In this document: piece after piece, positions 1 through 11,569 of the stretch | How the letters are laid out: each line of letters opens with the position of its first letter | How positions within the stretch are numbered: the stretch's first letter is position 1 | NCBI GenBank assembly: GCA_027943335.1 | Contig: BSBK01007741.1 | Coordinates: 1,579,969 to 1,643,968, forward strand | Direction: 5' to 3' | DNA from: Chamaecyparis obtusa | Lineage: Eukaryota > Streptophyta > Pinopsida > Cupressales > Cupressaceae | DNA length: 64,000 nt | Translations under genes and position numbers: made by a program | Notes under the pieces: generated by a model | The model's database searches: none | Told to the model about the DNA's origin: nothing | Seen by the model: only the letters and a program-made list of their open reading frames with translations

Positions 1-52
1 GTATGGTATATTTCATATTACTTGAGTTTCCATCAATGCCAAAGGGAGAGAT
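1..52 (+). mobile_element. 3' end of the body of an upstream copy of copia element A
   Basis: These bases match 6237-6288, the stretch directly before A's 3' LTR, with one mismatch that I can see. They include the polypurine tract AAAGGGAGAGAT. A normal insertion would have unrelated host DNA here. The LTR at 53 is therefore also the 3' LTR of another A copy extending off the left edge. Confidence 0.85.
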
Positions 53-1542
53 TGTTGGACTACAACTGATTTGGAATCTGATTGAAGAATTCATGATTAA
101 AGATCATTGAGGAGTTGGTGATTAGATATGTAATATGATTAAATCAATGTTATGTTGTCATTGATGTCAACTAGTTTGACAACATTTATCTTGTAAGTTA
201 CTATACTGAGACATCTAAAGAAAGGAGAAAGAGATGAAGAACAAAGAAATCTACATGAGGAAAAGATGTACATGATAGATGAGGATAAGGAACACATTGA
301 GTAACTTGTTGATGAGTCTATGACTTGATGATATTCACTTTATTATGTTGCATTCATCTATGATGAAGTATAGAGCCGAATGACATAAAGCAGTGTTGTC
401 GGTAAATGAGGCATTTCTAGCATACACCAATGGAGTGTAGTGTATACCAATCGCAGTATTAATCGAGCAGTGTTCACCGACGCATTTCTTTGTTAACTGA
501 GTAGAACAAATTGAACTAAATGATTAGTTTAGCTGATAAGATTGATGAGCTATAAAGTACCTTGATTTCAGTGATAATAGATAATGTTTGTTATGAAGAT
601 CGATGACTAATAAAATTAAAGGAAGATCTAACAAAGCAGATTGAAATGTGTTATTGACAAGTCAGCCGAGAAAGTTTGTAGTGGCAAAATCTATGAGTGT
701 GGTTAAGCGGAAAAATCTGATGGTGGAGAAGAAAATGATTTACTCATCTATATAAGAGAATAGAATTTCATTATGAAAGAGGTCAAAAGAAGTAGAAGCT
801 GCATGAATATCATGTGAACAAGGTTTTTATGTATTCTGATGATACTGGTTAAGTAAGAACCAAGCTACAGAATAATTATTGAGCTACAAAGAGCAATTAC
901 TGATGGATAGTAAGTTGATATAGTATTGAATATGAAGTGTAATATTGGTCAGAAGGATTTGTTAGGACTGAATATTGATCTATAATCTGCAATTGAAGTT
1001 GTATTAAGGATTTTCATTTACTGTTACATATTTAACCATTGTATATAGTCAAAATCTCTTAACTGAGTGGACTCTGAAAGTCTTATGATGTATCATTCAT
1101 AGAATGAACATTGTTATCCTATCAACCCCATAGTGAATGCTGGTTGGATGATAACTTCTAGTCTAAAATCCTCTAACAAGGTCACACCCGACAACAGGTT
1201 TGTAAACCTTTAACAGGGTTGGGTCTTAACCGACCTCACTTTAGAAGAGTGAACAATTTTGGGTTGTCGGTCCCAAGTGGTTTTTCCCTTTAGAGGGTTT
1301 CCATGTTAAATCTCTTGTGTTATGTGTTGATTGTGATATTTTTTTGTTATCATACTTTGTATGTTACATGTTAGATTTGATCGGTAACTTTTATAGTATT
1401 TGACTGGTAATTGGTAAAAGCACAGATAGTGTAATTATTTATTGTTTATCGCTGAGCAAAAATTGAAGAAGTTATTTTGATTTATACATTTTTTTGTGGG
1501 ACACTGGATAACTGATTCAACCCCATCTCAGTTATTCTAACA
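53..1542 (+). repeat. 5' LTR of element A
   Basis: It starts TGTTGGACTACAAC after the polypurine tract and ends TTATTCTAACA just before the primer site. It aligns along its length with 6289-7779. A TATA-like TATATAAG lies at 749-756. Near 400-500 it carries ACCGAGCAGTGTTCACCGA-type motifs that resemble the 19-bp repeat unit in LTR C. Confidence 0.93.
749..756 (+). promoter_or_regulatory. TATA-like box in the 5' LTR of A
   Basis: TATATAAG inside the LTR, also present at 6986-6993 in the other LTR. Its position is compatible with transcription starting in the LTR. No start-site data are available. Confidence 0.5.
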
Positions 1543-1544
1543 AT

Positions 1545-1556
1545 TGGTATCAGAGC
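1545..1556 (+). other. Primer binding site of A (initiator tRNA-Met type)
   Basis: TGGTATCAGAGC lies two bases after the LTR end. This is the usual plant copia primer site, complementary to the 3' end of initiator tRNA-Met. Confidence 0.9.
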
Positions 1557-1606
1557 GCTTGTTTCTTAGAACAGAGTTTTAAGGACTTTAGCAAAAAGGT
1601 CTTAAG

Positions 1607-4600
1607 ATGTATAAGAGGGAAGTACCGAAGCTGAACAAAGAGAACTTCGCAGTATGGAAAAGTAGGATGAAGCTGCACTTATCTGGAATTGGGAATTCCA
1701 CATTAGATCTGATGGAGAATGGCTACATAGAACCGCCCACTAGTCCCTTAACTCTTGATCAACTAAAGGACAGGCATGAACACAATATCACTATGATGGA
1801 ACTTGGTGCTACCTATACCGATGCCAAATTTAAAGACATCAAGGGTTGTGATACTACTAAGAAGATGTGGGTAAAGTTAAATTTGATATACAGTGGAGAT
1901 CTAAATGTCAAAAGAGCCTGAGCTAAAGCCTAAGAGGTAGATTTGATGATATGAGAATTAAAGAAGGTGAGAACATTGTACAATACTCAAATAGACTAAA
2001 AGAGGTGGTACATGCTATTAGAGCATCTGATGGAGTGATTGATGATGAAACAGTGATAAGAAAGATTATCAGAACTTTGCTACTAGTTTATGCAATCAGG
2101 ATCTCTGTAATTCATGAAACAAGAGCTACATCCAACCTTACTCTTGACACTTTGATTCATAAACTTACAACTTTTGAATTAAATAACTTTGATAATAGTG
2201 TTTTTCCTTCTGTTGAATCTACTTTCATGTCTTCTTTGAAGATTGGAAAGTCTAGCAGGAATAGTAATAATTATGATAGTGATAGTAATACTGATGATGA
2301 ACTTGATGAGCTTGAAGCTCTTATGGCTAGAAGATTGCCTAAAGGAAAAGGAAGGTATAGAGGCAAGGTACCTTTGGCATGCTTTAACTATAAAGAAGTC
2401 ATTCACATCACTGCTAGATGTCCTTAGAAGAAAGATGATGTTAGATCCAACGACCGATCTAAAGGAAGCTATGGAAGAAGAGTCAACAGAGGTTACCAAC
2501 ACAACAATAGAGACAACCAAGACAATAAATGCAAAAAGGTATGTTACATATCCAAAGATATTGAAACTAAATCTGATTCTGATGATGATATAGAAGTTGT
2601 ATTTGTTGCAATGAAAGATGACTCAGAGGAAGAAGAGAAACATGAAGAGACAACACTAATCTCTAAAGTAAGCAAAAATGATACATGGATCATAGACAGT
2701 GACTGTACACATCATATGACCAGTGATGTAGAGAAGTTTGATCATCTTGTTGAATATAATGGAGGATTTGTGAGAATGAGAAATGATGCACCTTGAATGG
2801 TAAGAGGTAAAGGCTCACTAATGATCAATGACATAATACAATGTGAAAATGCATACTGGGTTGATGGATTGAACTATAATCTATTAAGTGTGGCTGAATT
2901 GAACAATTCAAGCCACCGACTAGCTTTTGAGAGCAAAAATGTGAAGATCTATGACGATGGAGGAAGACTTTTTGGAACTGGTACACAATCCAGAGGTAAC
3001 TCATTCTATCTTGATATGTATCACTCTTCTTGTTTGTTAATAAAGGATGAAGATGCTTGGTTGTGGCACAGAAGGTTATGCCATGTTAGCTTTGACAACA
3101 TGATCAATATTAGTAAAGAGAAAAGAGTTAGAGGATTGCCTAACTTGACAAAACCTAATCATGCCATATGCCATGAATGTCAGAAAGGTAAGATGATTAA
3201 GTCTAGCTTTAAAAGTAAAGATTACTCAACAAAGAAGATACTTGAGTTGGTTCATACCATCCTATGTGGTCCTATGAGAACTCAGAGGTGTTTTGGTGAT
3301 AGATATTTTATTTTTTTTGTTGATGACTATACTAGACTGATGATTATTATGTTCCTGAAAGAGAAATATGAAGCCTTTAAAATGTTTAAGTTGTATAAAG
3401 CTAAGGTAGAGAAAGAGACTGGAAAATAAATAAAATGTCTAAGATCTGATAGAGGAGGTGAATTTATCTTTGATGAATTTACTAATTTTTGTAATTATCA
3501 TGGAATTAAAAGAAAGGTCTCTACACCGAGGACACCTCCGTAGAATGGCATTGCTGAAAGAAGGAATGGGTCTATAATTGACTATGCTAGAACATTGATT
3601 ATACAGAAGAAAGTTGCTCAGACATATTGGAGGGAAGCTATCAGTACAATTGTGTATTTTCTTAACTGAGTACAACTAAAGAAGGACACCAACTGAACAC
3701 CTTATGAGCTATGGTTTGGACACAAACCTATTGTAAGTTATTTCAGAATTTTTGGAAGTAAATGCTTTATTTTGAAAGATGAAAGAAATGGAAAATTTGA
3801 TTCTAAAGGAGATGAAGGGATATTTATAGGATATTCCTCTACAATTAAGGCTTATAAATGTTTGAATAAGGTTACAAATAAGAGAGTTGAAAGTACTAAT
3901 GTTCATGTTGGTGAGTTTGATGACAAGAACATAGAGGAATGCACAAAGGAACTGAAAGACTACAAAAGATTCACTTACATTGAATATCTTGAGTATCTAC
4001 CGATGCCGCAAGCTGTGACAACCAATCAATAGGGAAACAATACAGGACAAAAGGCAACACCAATCGATGAACAAGATGGAGCTATTGAGTGAGGAAATGA
4101 CCCTAAATAGGATGAGAAAGAAAGGAGAAATCAAGTACTAGCTAGTTTTTTCAGAAGACATCATCCTGAGACACAAATCATTGGAGACAGACATGCTGGA
4201 ATGCAAAATAGAAGCAAAACAAGACAAGGTATATGTCTAGTTTGTGAATTTGAACCTAAAAGTGTGAAAATTGCATTAGATAATGAAGAATGGGTTAATG
4301 AAATGAAGGAGGAAATAGAGAAAATAGAGAAGAACAAAACCTGGTCCTTAGTACCCTAACCTAAAGATAAGAATGTAATCAGTACTAAGTGGATATTTAG
4401 GAATAAACTGAATGAAAATGGTGAAGTCACAAGAAACAAAGCTAGATTGGTATGCAACGGATATGCATAGGAAGAAGGCATTGACTATGGTGAAACATTT
4501 GCACCTATTGCTAGATTGGAAGGAGTTAGAATGCTACTTGCATATAATACACAAAATAAATTCAAAGTCTATCAAATGGATGTGAAGTCAACATTTATGA

Positions 4601-5786
4601 ATGGTATACTTGAAGAAGAGGTCTACATCAAACAACCTAAAGGATTTGTTGATCCCGAAAATAAAGACATGGTATGTAGATTACATAAAGCTTTGTATGG
4701 TTTTAAGCAAGCACCTAGAGCATGGTATGAAAGACTGCACACTTGTTAAGTATTGGATTTGTTAGAACAAGTGAAAATAAAAATCTGTATATGAAAGGTG
4801 ATACTGATGATACTATTATCATTGCTGAAATATTTGTTGATGATATTATTTTTGGAGGCTCAGAGCTTGTATGCAAAACATTTGTTGATGGAATGAAAAA
4901 GGAATTTGAAATGTCTATGTTTGGAGAGATTAAGTTCTTTCTTGGACTACAAGTGATTTAACAGAGTGATGGAATATTCATCACACAATCTAAATACATA
5001 AAGGAAGTACTAAAGACATTTGGCATGGAAGATGCTAAACCTGTGGGAACACCGATGGCTACTAGATGCAAATTGACAAAGGAAGATGAAACTATAGAGG
5101 TAAATCAGACACTTTACCGATCCATGATTGGTAAGCTAATGTACATAGTTCATAGTAGACCAGATATAACACATGATGTGGGTATTGTTGCAAGATTTTA
5201 TGCTAATCCTAGAGAATCACATATGTTAGCTACAAAAAGGATCTTAAGATACCTGAAGAAAAGAGAGAATTATGGATTATGGTATCCTAAGGAAGGGAAG
5301 TTTGAATTGAAATTTTACACTGATGCTAATTGGGCTGGAAATGTGGATGATAGAAAAAGCACCACCAGAGGAGCATTTTTCTTTGGTGCAAGACTTGTAA
5401 CCTGGACAAGTAAAAAGTAGGCTTGTATTTGTCAGTCTATAGCTAAAGCAGAGTATGTTGCTACTGCTACTAACTGTTCCAACATTGCATATATGAAACA
5501 AGTGTTGGAAGGGATGAATGAGGTAATCACTGACCCGGTGATTATATATTGTGACAACACTAGTGCTATTAATATTTCAAAGAATCCTATGATGCACTCT
5601 AAGATAAAGCATATATCTATTAAGTATCATTACTTAAGAGAACAAGTGCAAGAGAAGCAAGTGAAGTTAGAATTTGTCACATCTAAAGAACAATTTGCAA
5701 ATATTTTTACAAAGCCTCTACCGAAGGACACATTTGAATACTTGAGGACTAGACTTGGGGTCCGTCCCCTGTCTATCAGTCACTAA
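1607..5786 (+). pseudogene. Copia gag-pol polyprotein, interrupted by stops
   Basis: Read in order: a gag domain of the UBN2 type (1607 to about 2170), a degraded CCHC knuckle (about 2383-2426), an aspartic protease with DSDCTHHMT where DSGCTHHMT is usual, GAG-pre-integrase (LWHRRLCH then CHECQKGK), an integrase core (FVDDYTR, SDRGGEF, GIAERRN), RT (KARLVCNGY, FKQAPRAWYER, FVDDIIFGG at about 4840) and RNase H (FYTDANWAG, then EFVTSKEQFANIFTKPL near 5670-5730). ATG 1607 follows the primer site by 50 bases and matches the usual copia gag start. Most internal stops sit where copia proteins have Gln. The protease Gly-to-Asp change would also inactivate it. The usual family product is one polyprotein of about 1300-1400 residues, so the length fits. 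Confidence 0.92.
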
Positions 5787-6276
5787 GGTGATCTAGTTGT
5801 TGCATTAGCCTACATTTATCAGAAGATCGTTGATGTTGATGCAACATAGTTCACACTTTGAATCATGTTCAAGGTTGTGATTAAGTTTGGAGAACTTGAA
5901 CTGATTGGAATATCACTATACTGAGATACACATGATGACATAATTGTTTATTTATTTGTTTCTTTGGCATTGCTATCAAAGGGAGAGATAAATAATATGA
6001 AAATGGACAAGCGCTAATGAGAATTATCTAAGGGAGAGACAATCTAAATGAGACAGAGTATTGAAGATCAATTACAAAGAACAGAAGCAGACATAGGAGA
6101 ACTAAAAAGAGAACAACTAAAAAATGGTAAAGCTGTATTATCTGATGCTATTTAGTAACATAGTGATGAAACATATTAAGTCTATTCGACTTACAACATT
6201 TTGTTCAAAAAGTTGTAGAATATATGTTTGGTATGTGTATGGTATATTTCATATTACTTGAGTTGCCATCAATGCC
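5787..6276 (+). other. Untranslated 3' part of A between pol and the polypurine tract
   Basis: About 490 bases with no reading frame that I can support. A second purine-rich AAAGGGAGAGATAAAT lies near 5980, resembling the functional tract at 6277. It could be a relic of an earlier junction or chance. Confidence 0.6.
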
Positions 6277-6288
6277 AAAGGGAGAGAT
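6277..6288 (+). other. Polypurine tract of A
   Basis: AAAGGGAGAGAT immediately precedes the 3' LTR, where plus-strand DNA synthesis would be primed. Confidence 0.8.
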
Positions 6289-7779
6289 TGTTGAACTACA
6301 ACTGATTTGGAATCTGATTGAAGAATTCATGATTAAAGATCACTAAGGAGTTGGTGATTAGATATGTAATATGTTTAAATTAGTGTTATGTTGTCATTGA
6401 TGTCAACTATTTTGACAACACTTATCTTGTAAGTTACTATACCAAGACATCTAAAGAAAGGAGAAAGAGATGAAGAACAGAGAAATCTACATGAGAAAAA
6501 GATGTACATGATAGATGAGGATAAGGAACACATTGAGTAACTTGTTGATGAGTCTATGACTTGATGATATTGACTTTACTATGTTTCATTCATCTATGAT
6601 GAAGTATAGAGCTGAAAGACATAAAGCAGTGTTGTCGGTAAATGAAGCATTTCTAGTATACACCGACGAAGTGTAGTGTATACCGATCACAGTATTAACC
6701 GAGCAGTGTTCACCAACTCATTTCTTTGTTAACCAAGCATAATAGAATGAACTAAATGATTAGTTTAGCTGATAAGATTGATGAGCTATAAAGTACCTTG
6801 ATTTCAGTGCTAACAGATAATGTTTGTTATGAAGATCAACAGCTAACAAAATTAAAGGAAGATCTAATGGAGCAAATTGAAATGTGTTATTGACACGTTA
6901 GCTGAGAAAGTTTGAAGCGACAAAATCTATGAATGTGGTTAAGTGAAAAAAATCTGATGGTGGAGAAGAAAATGATTTACTCATCTATATAAGAGAATAG
7001 AATTTCATTATGAAAGAGGTCAAAAGAAGTAGAAGCTAGAGGAATATCGTGTGAACAAGGTTTTCATGCATTCTGATCATACTAGTTAAGTAAGAACTGA
7101 GCTGTAGAACAATTACTGAGCTACAAAGAGAAATTAATGATGGATAGTAAGTTGATATAGTATTGAATCTGAAGTGTAATATTGGTCAAAAGGATTTGTT
7201 AGGACTGAATATTGATCTGTAATCTACAATTGAAGTTATATTAAGGTAGGTCATTTACTGTTACATATTTAACCATTGTATACAGTCAAAATCTCTTAAC
7301 CGAGAGGACTCTAAAAGTCTTATGATGTATCATTCATAGAATGAACATTTTTATCCTATCAACCCCATAGTGAATGCTGGTTGGATGATAACTTCTAGTC
7401 TAAAATCCTCTAACAAGGTCACACCTAACAGTGTGTTTGTAAACTTTTAATAGGGTTGGATCTTAACCGACCTCACTTCAGAAGAGTGAACAATTTGTGG
7501 TTGCCGGTCCCAAGTGGTTTTTCCCTTTATAGGGTTTCCACGTTAAATCTCTTGTGTTATGTGTTGGTTGTGATATTTGTTTGTTATCATACTTTTCATG
7601 TTACATGTTAGATTTGAATGGTAACTGTTATAGTATTTGACCAGTAATCAGTAAAAGCCCAGATAGTGAAATTATTTACTGTTTACCATGGAGCAAAAAT
7701 TGAAGAAGTTGTTTTGAATTATACATTTTGTTTTGGGACACTAGATAAATGATTCACCCCCCTCTTAGTTATTCTAACA
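6289..7779 (+). repeat. 3' LTR of element A
   Basis: It starts TGTTGAACTACAAC and ends TTATTCTAACA. It is a direct repeat of 53-1542 with scattered substitutions and nearly equal length (1491 against 1490). Element D sequence follows at once. Confidence 0.93.
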
Positions 7780-8757
7780 TAACCCAGATAAATTCAGCTT
7801 TTAGTAACTTTTCTAGCTCAACTTTGACTAGGAGTGCAACATGAGGATGCATCTATCACAATTTCTATTTGATAGGTTTGACTCCTGGAGCTATAGAAAG
7901 ATGATGAATTATGGGATTAGGATCTAACCCTAGCATATCTAAATATTTCCATGTGAAGTTGATCTTCTTCTCTATTAAGAAAGTTGTGAATGCTCATTTT
8001 TCTTCCTCTGATAGGGATTGTGCTACATGAATCAGTTGTGGTTTCTCTGTTGTACCCAACTTGATAGATTGAGTTAGCTCTATCAATATTGGAGATTTGT
8101 CCTATAAATGACCTAGAAGGACATCAAATATCTTATCCTTAGGTGCCTCAGAGAGGTTTTCACCTTTAGATACATCTTTTATATTTACTATTTTAGGTTC
8201 TGAAACTGCCACAAAGTGGTTTTCACCCTCAAAACTCTTTTTCTTTTTGATTTTATTCTTTTGACTAAGATATTTGATATCTGACTCTTTCATGCTAATG
8301 CTTGATTCACTGATGGAAGTTGTCATAGGTTCCACTGCATTGAGGTACTAAGCGAGGGCATAGTCATTTTGAAAGGTATAGATATGTTGGCTCAGATCAG
8401 TAGACATTTGGTCAATAGGTTTTGGATGTTGAATAGTAAATGTAGGGGAGGATTGGGAAATGGTGTTCATGCATATGGTGTTGTCATCATTGGTCCTAAC
8501 CTGACTCTCTAATTCAAAAGTGATATTACTACTCAGAATGTTCATTTCATGAATAGTCTCAATGTCATTATTGGATTATACTTCAGCCATAGGTGGATCA
8601 GACTCGTTAAGTTTGTCATTTCATTCTAGACCCACATTAGATTTAGGTGAATGTTCATGAATGACATCAAAGTGTTTCTCAGTGATAAGTTCATCTTCTT
8701 CTAGAATAACTCCCCATTCATAGTCATTTGATTAATCCTCTGATTCTTCATCTAGAC
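7780..8757 (-). pseudogene. Gypsy D: spacer and N-terminal part of reverse transcriptase
   Basis: Continues leftward from the piece ending at 15956. Translation gives a low-complexity linker (8102-8545), then a segment typical of plant gypsy pol just before the RT fingers: INFTWKYLDMLGLDPNP, HHLSIAPGVKPIK, MHPHVALLVKVELEKLL and KAEFIWV. In intact relatives this is followed by the RT catalytic core, which here is cut off by A at 7779. Stops occur at Lys/Arg- and Trp-like positions (for example after GVKPIK), so it is not translatable. Confidence 0.85.
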
Positions 8758-9763
8758 TGTTGGCAATTAACTGAGCTAAGTACATAGATGTTGTCATTAT
8801 GGAAACATATTATCCACATGAAGAGTGAAAAGGTTAGAGAGAAAGTATAGCAAAGCGCATTGCAAATTTGTCTAAGTGTGAGACAACATTTTCACCAGTG
8901 TACCCGAGGATAGTTTTTATTTGCGACATTAACTGGAGTAAGTTAAGTTCTTGCACACTTGAACATAGAATCTATGATGTCTAATGATGACCCATCTCAG
9001 AGTGCAAGTTGGTATGACATGTACAAAATTAGTTATGATAGTTTTACTGAAGACAGTGTTAAGCCGACAGGACAGTTTTGAAGACAGAATTAGTAAAGAG
9101 TTAAGGGATTATTTTGTTTATCAAAATAATGTCTTAACAATATAAAGGGATGACATACTAGATGTTAACCCTTAGATAAAGATATATGGAATCCAACCAT
9201 GTAAAGTTATTAGCCTTAATAACTTGTATATATGTAATTGTAAATTGTAAGAAGAAGGGATATGTGGTAATATTGTAATGATATGATGTGAATGTAAGAG
9301 TAGCGAAAAGATATTGATGCAAGTAGCATAAGGTTATGTACCTTAATCCATTTTCTAATCAGTATACATTACTTATTTGGGCAGTGGGCTCATCTGGTAA
9401 TCAGATATTGTATTTACAACTCCTAACAGGGTTGAGGCTTCTAACAAGGCCTATAGTCCGTTAATCAGGATTGATACACTATATGCTTGTAATAGACTCC
9501 TAATAGGGTCAATATCCCTAACAGGATACTTTTGATTAGTGGATCTTTATGGGTACCATCCCCACTAAGGTTTTCCCTTGGCCAGGGTTTCCTCAAGAAC
9601 ATATCATGTGTTATGAGTTCATTAGTTTTATTGCTATGCATGTTGTTTAGCTTCTTATGTTATGCATGTGTAAAGATAATTTGGTATATCCATAATTAGG
9701 AAAAAGATAAAGATTGTAGAATAATGATTCACCCCCCCCTCTCAGTATTCCCTATTTCTAACA
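8758..9763 (+). repeat. 5' LTR of element B
   Basis: Begins TGTTGGCAATTAACTGAG, ends CCCTATTTCTAACA and aligns with 14943-15950. The 5' ends differ in the first 20 bases more than elsewhere. A TATA-like TATAAAG lies at 9141-9147. Confidence 0.92.
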
Positions 9764-9765
9764 AT

Positions 9766-9777
9766 TGGTATTAGAGC
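9766..9777 (+). other. Primer binding site of B
   Basis: TGGTATTAGAGC lies two bases after the LTR. It differs by one base from the initiator tRNA-Met-type site of A. Confidence 0.82.
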
Positions 9778-9819
9778 TTAGTTACTCAAAAAAGAATCAT
9801 TCAAGAAAAGCCTAACAGC

Positions 9820-11121
9820 TTGAGTAAGATCTCTATGGATATGCATCAACTACAAAAGAATCTTGAAGAAGCTTTTGAACAGATTGATATGCTTACTGAT
9901 GAAAGAGACACTTTGAAAGGGAAATATGATGATGCAAAGAACCTCATTGAGAAACTAAAAAAGAAGTTGGAATATCTGAAATCTGAAAAGGAATCCAAAA
10001 TTCTTATTGAAGATTGTGATGACAATTTAGAAAAAGAAAATGTGATCCTTAAGCATGAATTGAAGATAGAAAAACTAAAATTAAGTTTGAAGGATGGAAA
10101 TAGCAAGAATGAAGAAAATCTGAGATCTAAGAATGAAAAGTTGAAGATTGAAAATGAAGAACTGAAATTTGAACTTGGCAATGTAACATTTGAACTTGAG
10201 AAAGTCAATTTGTAGTATGCTGAACTTGAGAAATACAACAAGATTGTGAAAGGTGAACTGACTCAATCTAAACAACAACTTGAAAGGCTATATTCAAATA
10301 GTGAGAAGATCGATGAACAAGTATCTTTTGGGAAACCATCCTATGATAAAACTGGACTTGGATTTAACATATTCAGAACAAATGTTGAGAACAAGGAACC
10401 AGATCTGAAAATATCTAAAAGTCTAGATGAGAATAAGTCTGATAAGATCAAAAAATCAAAAGAATCACCTAAAGGAGAAGAACCACCTAAGAAAGAAGAA
10501 TCACCCAAAGGTATGCAAAGAGAATTCAAAGGTAGATGTTTTGGTTGTAACACTATTGGTCATATGAAGAGAGATTGCATAGGTAAGAAATTAAAACCTC
10601 TTAATGGTTATTGTTATAATTGTCATGGTTTTGGACATAGAGCTATTGAATGTAGAAAACCTAAAGTTATTGAAAAAAATTATGGTAGTAGAATGTTTAG
10701 GAATACTAACAATGTAGATAAGAGACCTATTGAAGATATGAACAGAAGAAATGGAGTATTATGTTATAGATGTAACAAGGTTGGACACATTGCTAGAAAC
10801 TGTAGATCACAAATCAATCAACAAGGACCAAGATATGGAAACAATGGAATTGTTTGTCAGATATGCAACAAGATTGGACATATAGCAAGATTTTTTAGAA
10901 TGAACAATGGAGTTTTTTATCCTAACCCTAACGCTAGAAATCATGAAAGAAGAAATGAAGATACAAGAAATAGTCAGAAAGGTTGCTGTAGTAATGCAGA
11001 TGAAGAGAAGTTTGTTAAAGGCACAGATCAAGGAGACATATTCAACATTGAAGGTAATCAGAAAGGTGAAGTATCAAGTGGTAAGAATGAATCCTTACTT
11101 GACCTATATGGAAGCACCTGA
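9820..11121 (+). pseudogene. Element B ORF1: coiled-coil and CCHC-knuckle gag-like protein
   Basis: One frame of about 433 codons broken by a single TAG at 10213-10215, where a Gln codon is plausible. Residues 1-150 are Lys/Glu/Leu-rich heptads that predict a coiled coil. A DKTGLGFN motif (about residues 178-185), known from the C-terminal part of plant copia gags, follows. Then come a Lys/Pro/Glu linker and four knuckles: CFGCNTIGHMKRDC, CYNCHGFGHRAIEC, CYRCNKVGHIARNC and CQICNKIGHIARFF, the last having lost its final Cys. It is probably an RNA-binding nucleocapsid-type protein. The UBN2 capsid domain of copia gag is not seen. C has a protein of the same layout. Confidence 0.85.
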
Positions 11122-11569
11122 TTTATGAAAATTATAGTAGATTAGGAACTTAGAATTAGTGTAGAAGTAGATTTATGATGAATTAAGTCTTGCACAATTA
11201 ATGTAAGGTAGTTTATGATGTACTAATGGTATGGTTAAGAGTGCAAAAGAAAATATTATGTTTTGCAAGATTGCAAGTTTTAAGTTTTTGCAGGTTAACA
11301 GAAACAACTTTTTGGAAAGAAGCGGCAAAAGAATTGAATGCAATGTCAGACCTAAGTGAGATTGAAGTAATAAAAGGTTATGATCAATGTTATTTGATTA
11401 TAAAAGTGAGTTGAAGTGTTTAGGAGAGAAAAGAGTAGTGATTGGAAGCATTTTGCAATGATTTGGTGAAAGATTTGAGCGTCAAATCTACACAAGCCCT
11501 AGAATCATGAATTTGAGGTATTTTACTTGGTAGATCTTTGAATCTGTATAAAGAACTAGAAGCAATCAT

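Larger units (their letters stand above)
53..7779 (+). mobile_element. Ty1/copia LTR retrotransposon A, full length but decayed
   Basis: Two direct LTRs of about 1.49 kb flank a tRNA-iMet-type primer site, a copia gag-pol reading frame and a polypurine tract. The gene order protease, integrase, RT, RNase H is that of Ty1/copia. Several in-frame stops make it non-autonomous now. It interrupts the RT region of minus-strand gypsy element D, whose coding resumes at 7780. The matching left target-site duplication is not visible, because another A body lies to the left. Confidence 0.93.

Noticed and set aside
2179..2520. Minus-strand open frame inside element A gag
   Set aside because: It is opposite the copia gag frame, has no recognised domain, and is a by-product of the plus-strand codon pattern.
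9846..10241. Minus-strand Ser/Phe-rich frame opposite B ORF1
   Set aside because: Complement of a Glu/Lys-rich coiled-coil frame; such frames are typically open on both strands.
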